Shown here: positions 62,881 through 64,000 of the stretch, in pieces
Layout: every line of letters starts with the position of its first letter
Numbering within the stretch: the first letter of the stretch is position 1
Assembly (NCBI RefSeq): GCF_006538325.1
Contig: NZ_BJKK01000011.1
Coordinates: 1 to 64,000, forward strand
Direction of reading: 5' to 3'
Length of the DNA stretch: 64,000 bases
DNA from: Alteromonas sp. KUL42
Lineage (GTDB): Bacteria; Pseudomonadota; Gammaproteobacteria; Enterobacterales; Alteromonadaceae
Program-made: the position numbers and the translations under genes
Notes under the pieces: generated by a model
The model's input: the letters and a program-made list of their open reading frames with translations, nothing else
What the model was told of the DNA's origin: nothing
The model's database searches: none

Positions 62881-64000
62881 TTAGTTTGATTTATCTGTTG
62901 TTGATTGCTTATCTTCTTTGTTGTTTTCGGACGTAGCTACAGGACCTTGCGCTAATACCGCACCGGTTTGCTCACCGACAATACCACGTTCGTTTAACCA
63001 CCATGTACTGTATGGTGTATCCCGAGTTGGTGTAACGGTATTGATCATACGAAAGGTATCAAACCCAATGATGCCAGATGATAATAACCCCATTCTCGAC
63101 TGGTAACGCGCTAATGCTTCTGATGTTTTGCTATCTAATTGCCCATTAACTGCGCCGTCGTAATACTCTAGGTCAGCTAACGCTGTTTGAACGGTTTTGA
63201 TAAGCTCTTCAGGTGATTGAGAAATCTTTGAGATAAAAACCGGAAGGAGTTCTTTATATGTCTTCGAATTATCAGCCGCATTTAATAAACAACGATGATA
63301 GGGAATCGCTTGAAGCTTTCCGATGACTTCAATGGATGCCACCTCCACAAGCATTCTTAGCATGGTATTGATATCTTTTGTCACTGATTCACTTAATGAG
63401 TAACTAACGCCAATATCATGGACCGACAGATCGCCACTGATAGCTTCAGACTCGGTCATCTGCATGCCTAATGTATTTGATGAACCTACACCTGGGATAA
63501 TTTGAAGATTGGCTAAATGCCCTACATTCATGTCCATGCTCAACGACACGTAGTTACTGCTGTTTGAAAGGCTTTTGGTGAGATCATCTTGCCCTTGTAA
63601 TATAAAGAACGACCCACCATCGAGCAACTGACCAGGGTCAACCTCTGCACTTGCTCCTATACCATTTTGGCCTTGCCACAAATCTTTATTGACCTGGGTC
63701 ACTCCACCTCGTAAAAAGTAGTCTGGCGCTCTAAATTCCTCTTTTTGCGGGTGTGCCCCTTGTAACGTTAGAATATTTTGAACAGAGGGATCGTAACTGA
63801 TGTACCGAACGCCACTGCTACGAACACTCATCTTTGATAATGCGGAAATCAACATTTCATTCATACCTGACGACAATGAATGCTCTTTGGTAAAATTAGA
63901 GATGTCTGCAGAGGCTAAATACACTGGGGCTTTTTTATAGGCGACCATCATGTCATCAAGACATGATAATGCGGGGGTCATTGTTGTTAATGTGGATGTA
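62881..64000 (-). CDS. CsgG/HfaB-like outer-membrane secretion channel with C-terminal peptidoglycan-binding domain, 5' end outside window
   Basis: At least 372 residues; the frame is open to the window edge, so the N-terminus (including any lipobox) is missing. CsgG/HfaB-like features: TPALSCLDDMMVAYKKAPVY, VYLASADISNFT, MNEMLISALSKM, YISYDPS, PDYFLRGGVTQVN, YVSLSMDMNVGHL, ESVTKDINTMLRMLVEVASIEVIGKL (quoted in parts). CsgG-type proteins form the nonameric channel exporting curlin; HfaB serves the holdfast anchor in Caulobacter. Residues about 260-315 from the first visible Met form a PG_binding_1 domain (VQTALADLEYYDGAVNGQL, LARYQSRMGL). It ends in a Ser/Thr/Asn-rich tail. The next gene starts 1 nt after its stop. 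Confidence 0.75.
   Translation of the reverse strand, partial: TSTLTTMTPALSCLDDMMVAYKKAPVYLASADISNFTKEHSLSSGMNEMLISALSKMSVRSSGVRYISYDPSVQNILTLQGAHPQKEEFRAPDYFLRGGVTQVNKDLWQGQNGIGASAEVDPGQLLDGGSFFILQGQDDLTKSLSNSSNYVSLSMDMNVGHLANLQIIPGVGSSNTLGMQMTESEAISGDLSVHDIGVSYSLSESVTKDINTMLRMLVEVASIEVIGKLQAIPYHRCLLNAADNSKTYKELLPVFISKISQSPEELIKTVQTALADLEYYDGAVNGQLDSKTSEALARYQSRMGLLSSGIIGFDTFRMINTVTPTRDTPYSTWWLNERGIVGEQTGAVLAQGPVATSENNKEDKQSTTDKSN

Overview
The window looks like chromosome from a marine gammaproteobacterium of the Alteromonas type. This is inferred from moderate GC, housekeeping blocks in gammaproteobacterial order (aroQ-accB-accC, cutA-dsbD, fxsA-groES-groEL, split pntA-pntB, speA, glmU...glmS), and the combination of large TonB-dependent receptors with tryptophan-halogenase-like, SapC and DUF6445 genes. 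I see no tRNA, rRNA or CRISPR array.

Region by region. (1) 1-6.1 kb is the end of a surface-polysaccharide cluster: a Wzy-like protein, a GT2 glycosyltransferase, a GDP-mannose 3,5-epimerase-like enzyme and three tandem fucosyltransferase-like paralogues. The Wzy and epimerase genes are each broken by one base in a homopolymer (T6 and A8). (2) 6.2-24.9 kb is mostly housekeeping: an orphan solute-binding protein, an outer-membrane protein, the fatty-acid/shikimate operon, the redox/cell-wall operon cutA-dsbD-M23 peptidase, and the sigma32-type groE operon. Accessory genes are mixed in: a DUF4041/GIY-YIG protein, and a CadC-like regulator facing a secreted serine hydrolase. (3) 25-42.3 kb is a nutrient-uptake region. 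It holds a FecI/FecR pair facing an STN-domain TonB receptor; an iron-type (Fur box) divergon of a heme-type receptor facing DUF4198, EF-hand and ApbE/DUF2271 genes; and a second large TonB receptor followed by halogenase-like, SapC and DUF6445 genes. (4) 42.7-59.7 kb returns to core genes: transhydrogenase, speA, an alkylation-repair operon (Ada-AlkA fusion, ogt), a diguanylate cyclase-like protein, glmU, and a DeoR regulator overlapping glmS.

(5) 59.7-64 kb is the most interesting part. Starting 23 bp after the glmS stop, the classical attTn7 position, there is a TGT followed by three 20-bp direct repeats resembling TnsB sites, so the glmS-proximal end of a Tn7-like element appears to be present. 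Behind it lie degraded IS66- and IS630-type fragments and a three-gene operon running towards glmS: a CsgG/HfaB-like outer-membrane secretion channel with a C-terminal peptidoglycan-binding domain (cut by the window end), a 644-residue exported repeat protein that looks like a beta-solenoid or amyloid-type fibre subunit, and a helical, possibly metal-dependent protein. I read this as a curli/holdfast-like surface-fibre system carried as cargo on a Tn7-like island. No tns genes are visible in the part shown.

Other signals not explained by genes: a 7x7-bp GAATAGC array, a 20-bp inverted-repeat element with a degenerate second copy, mutually exclusive hairpins in the leader of the first TonB receptor, and a start codon in the loop of a 12-bp perfect stem.
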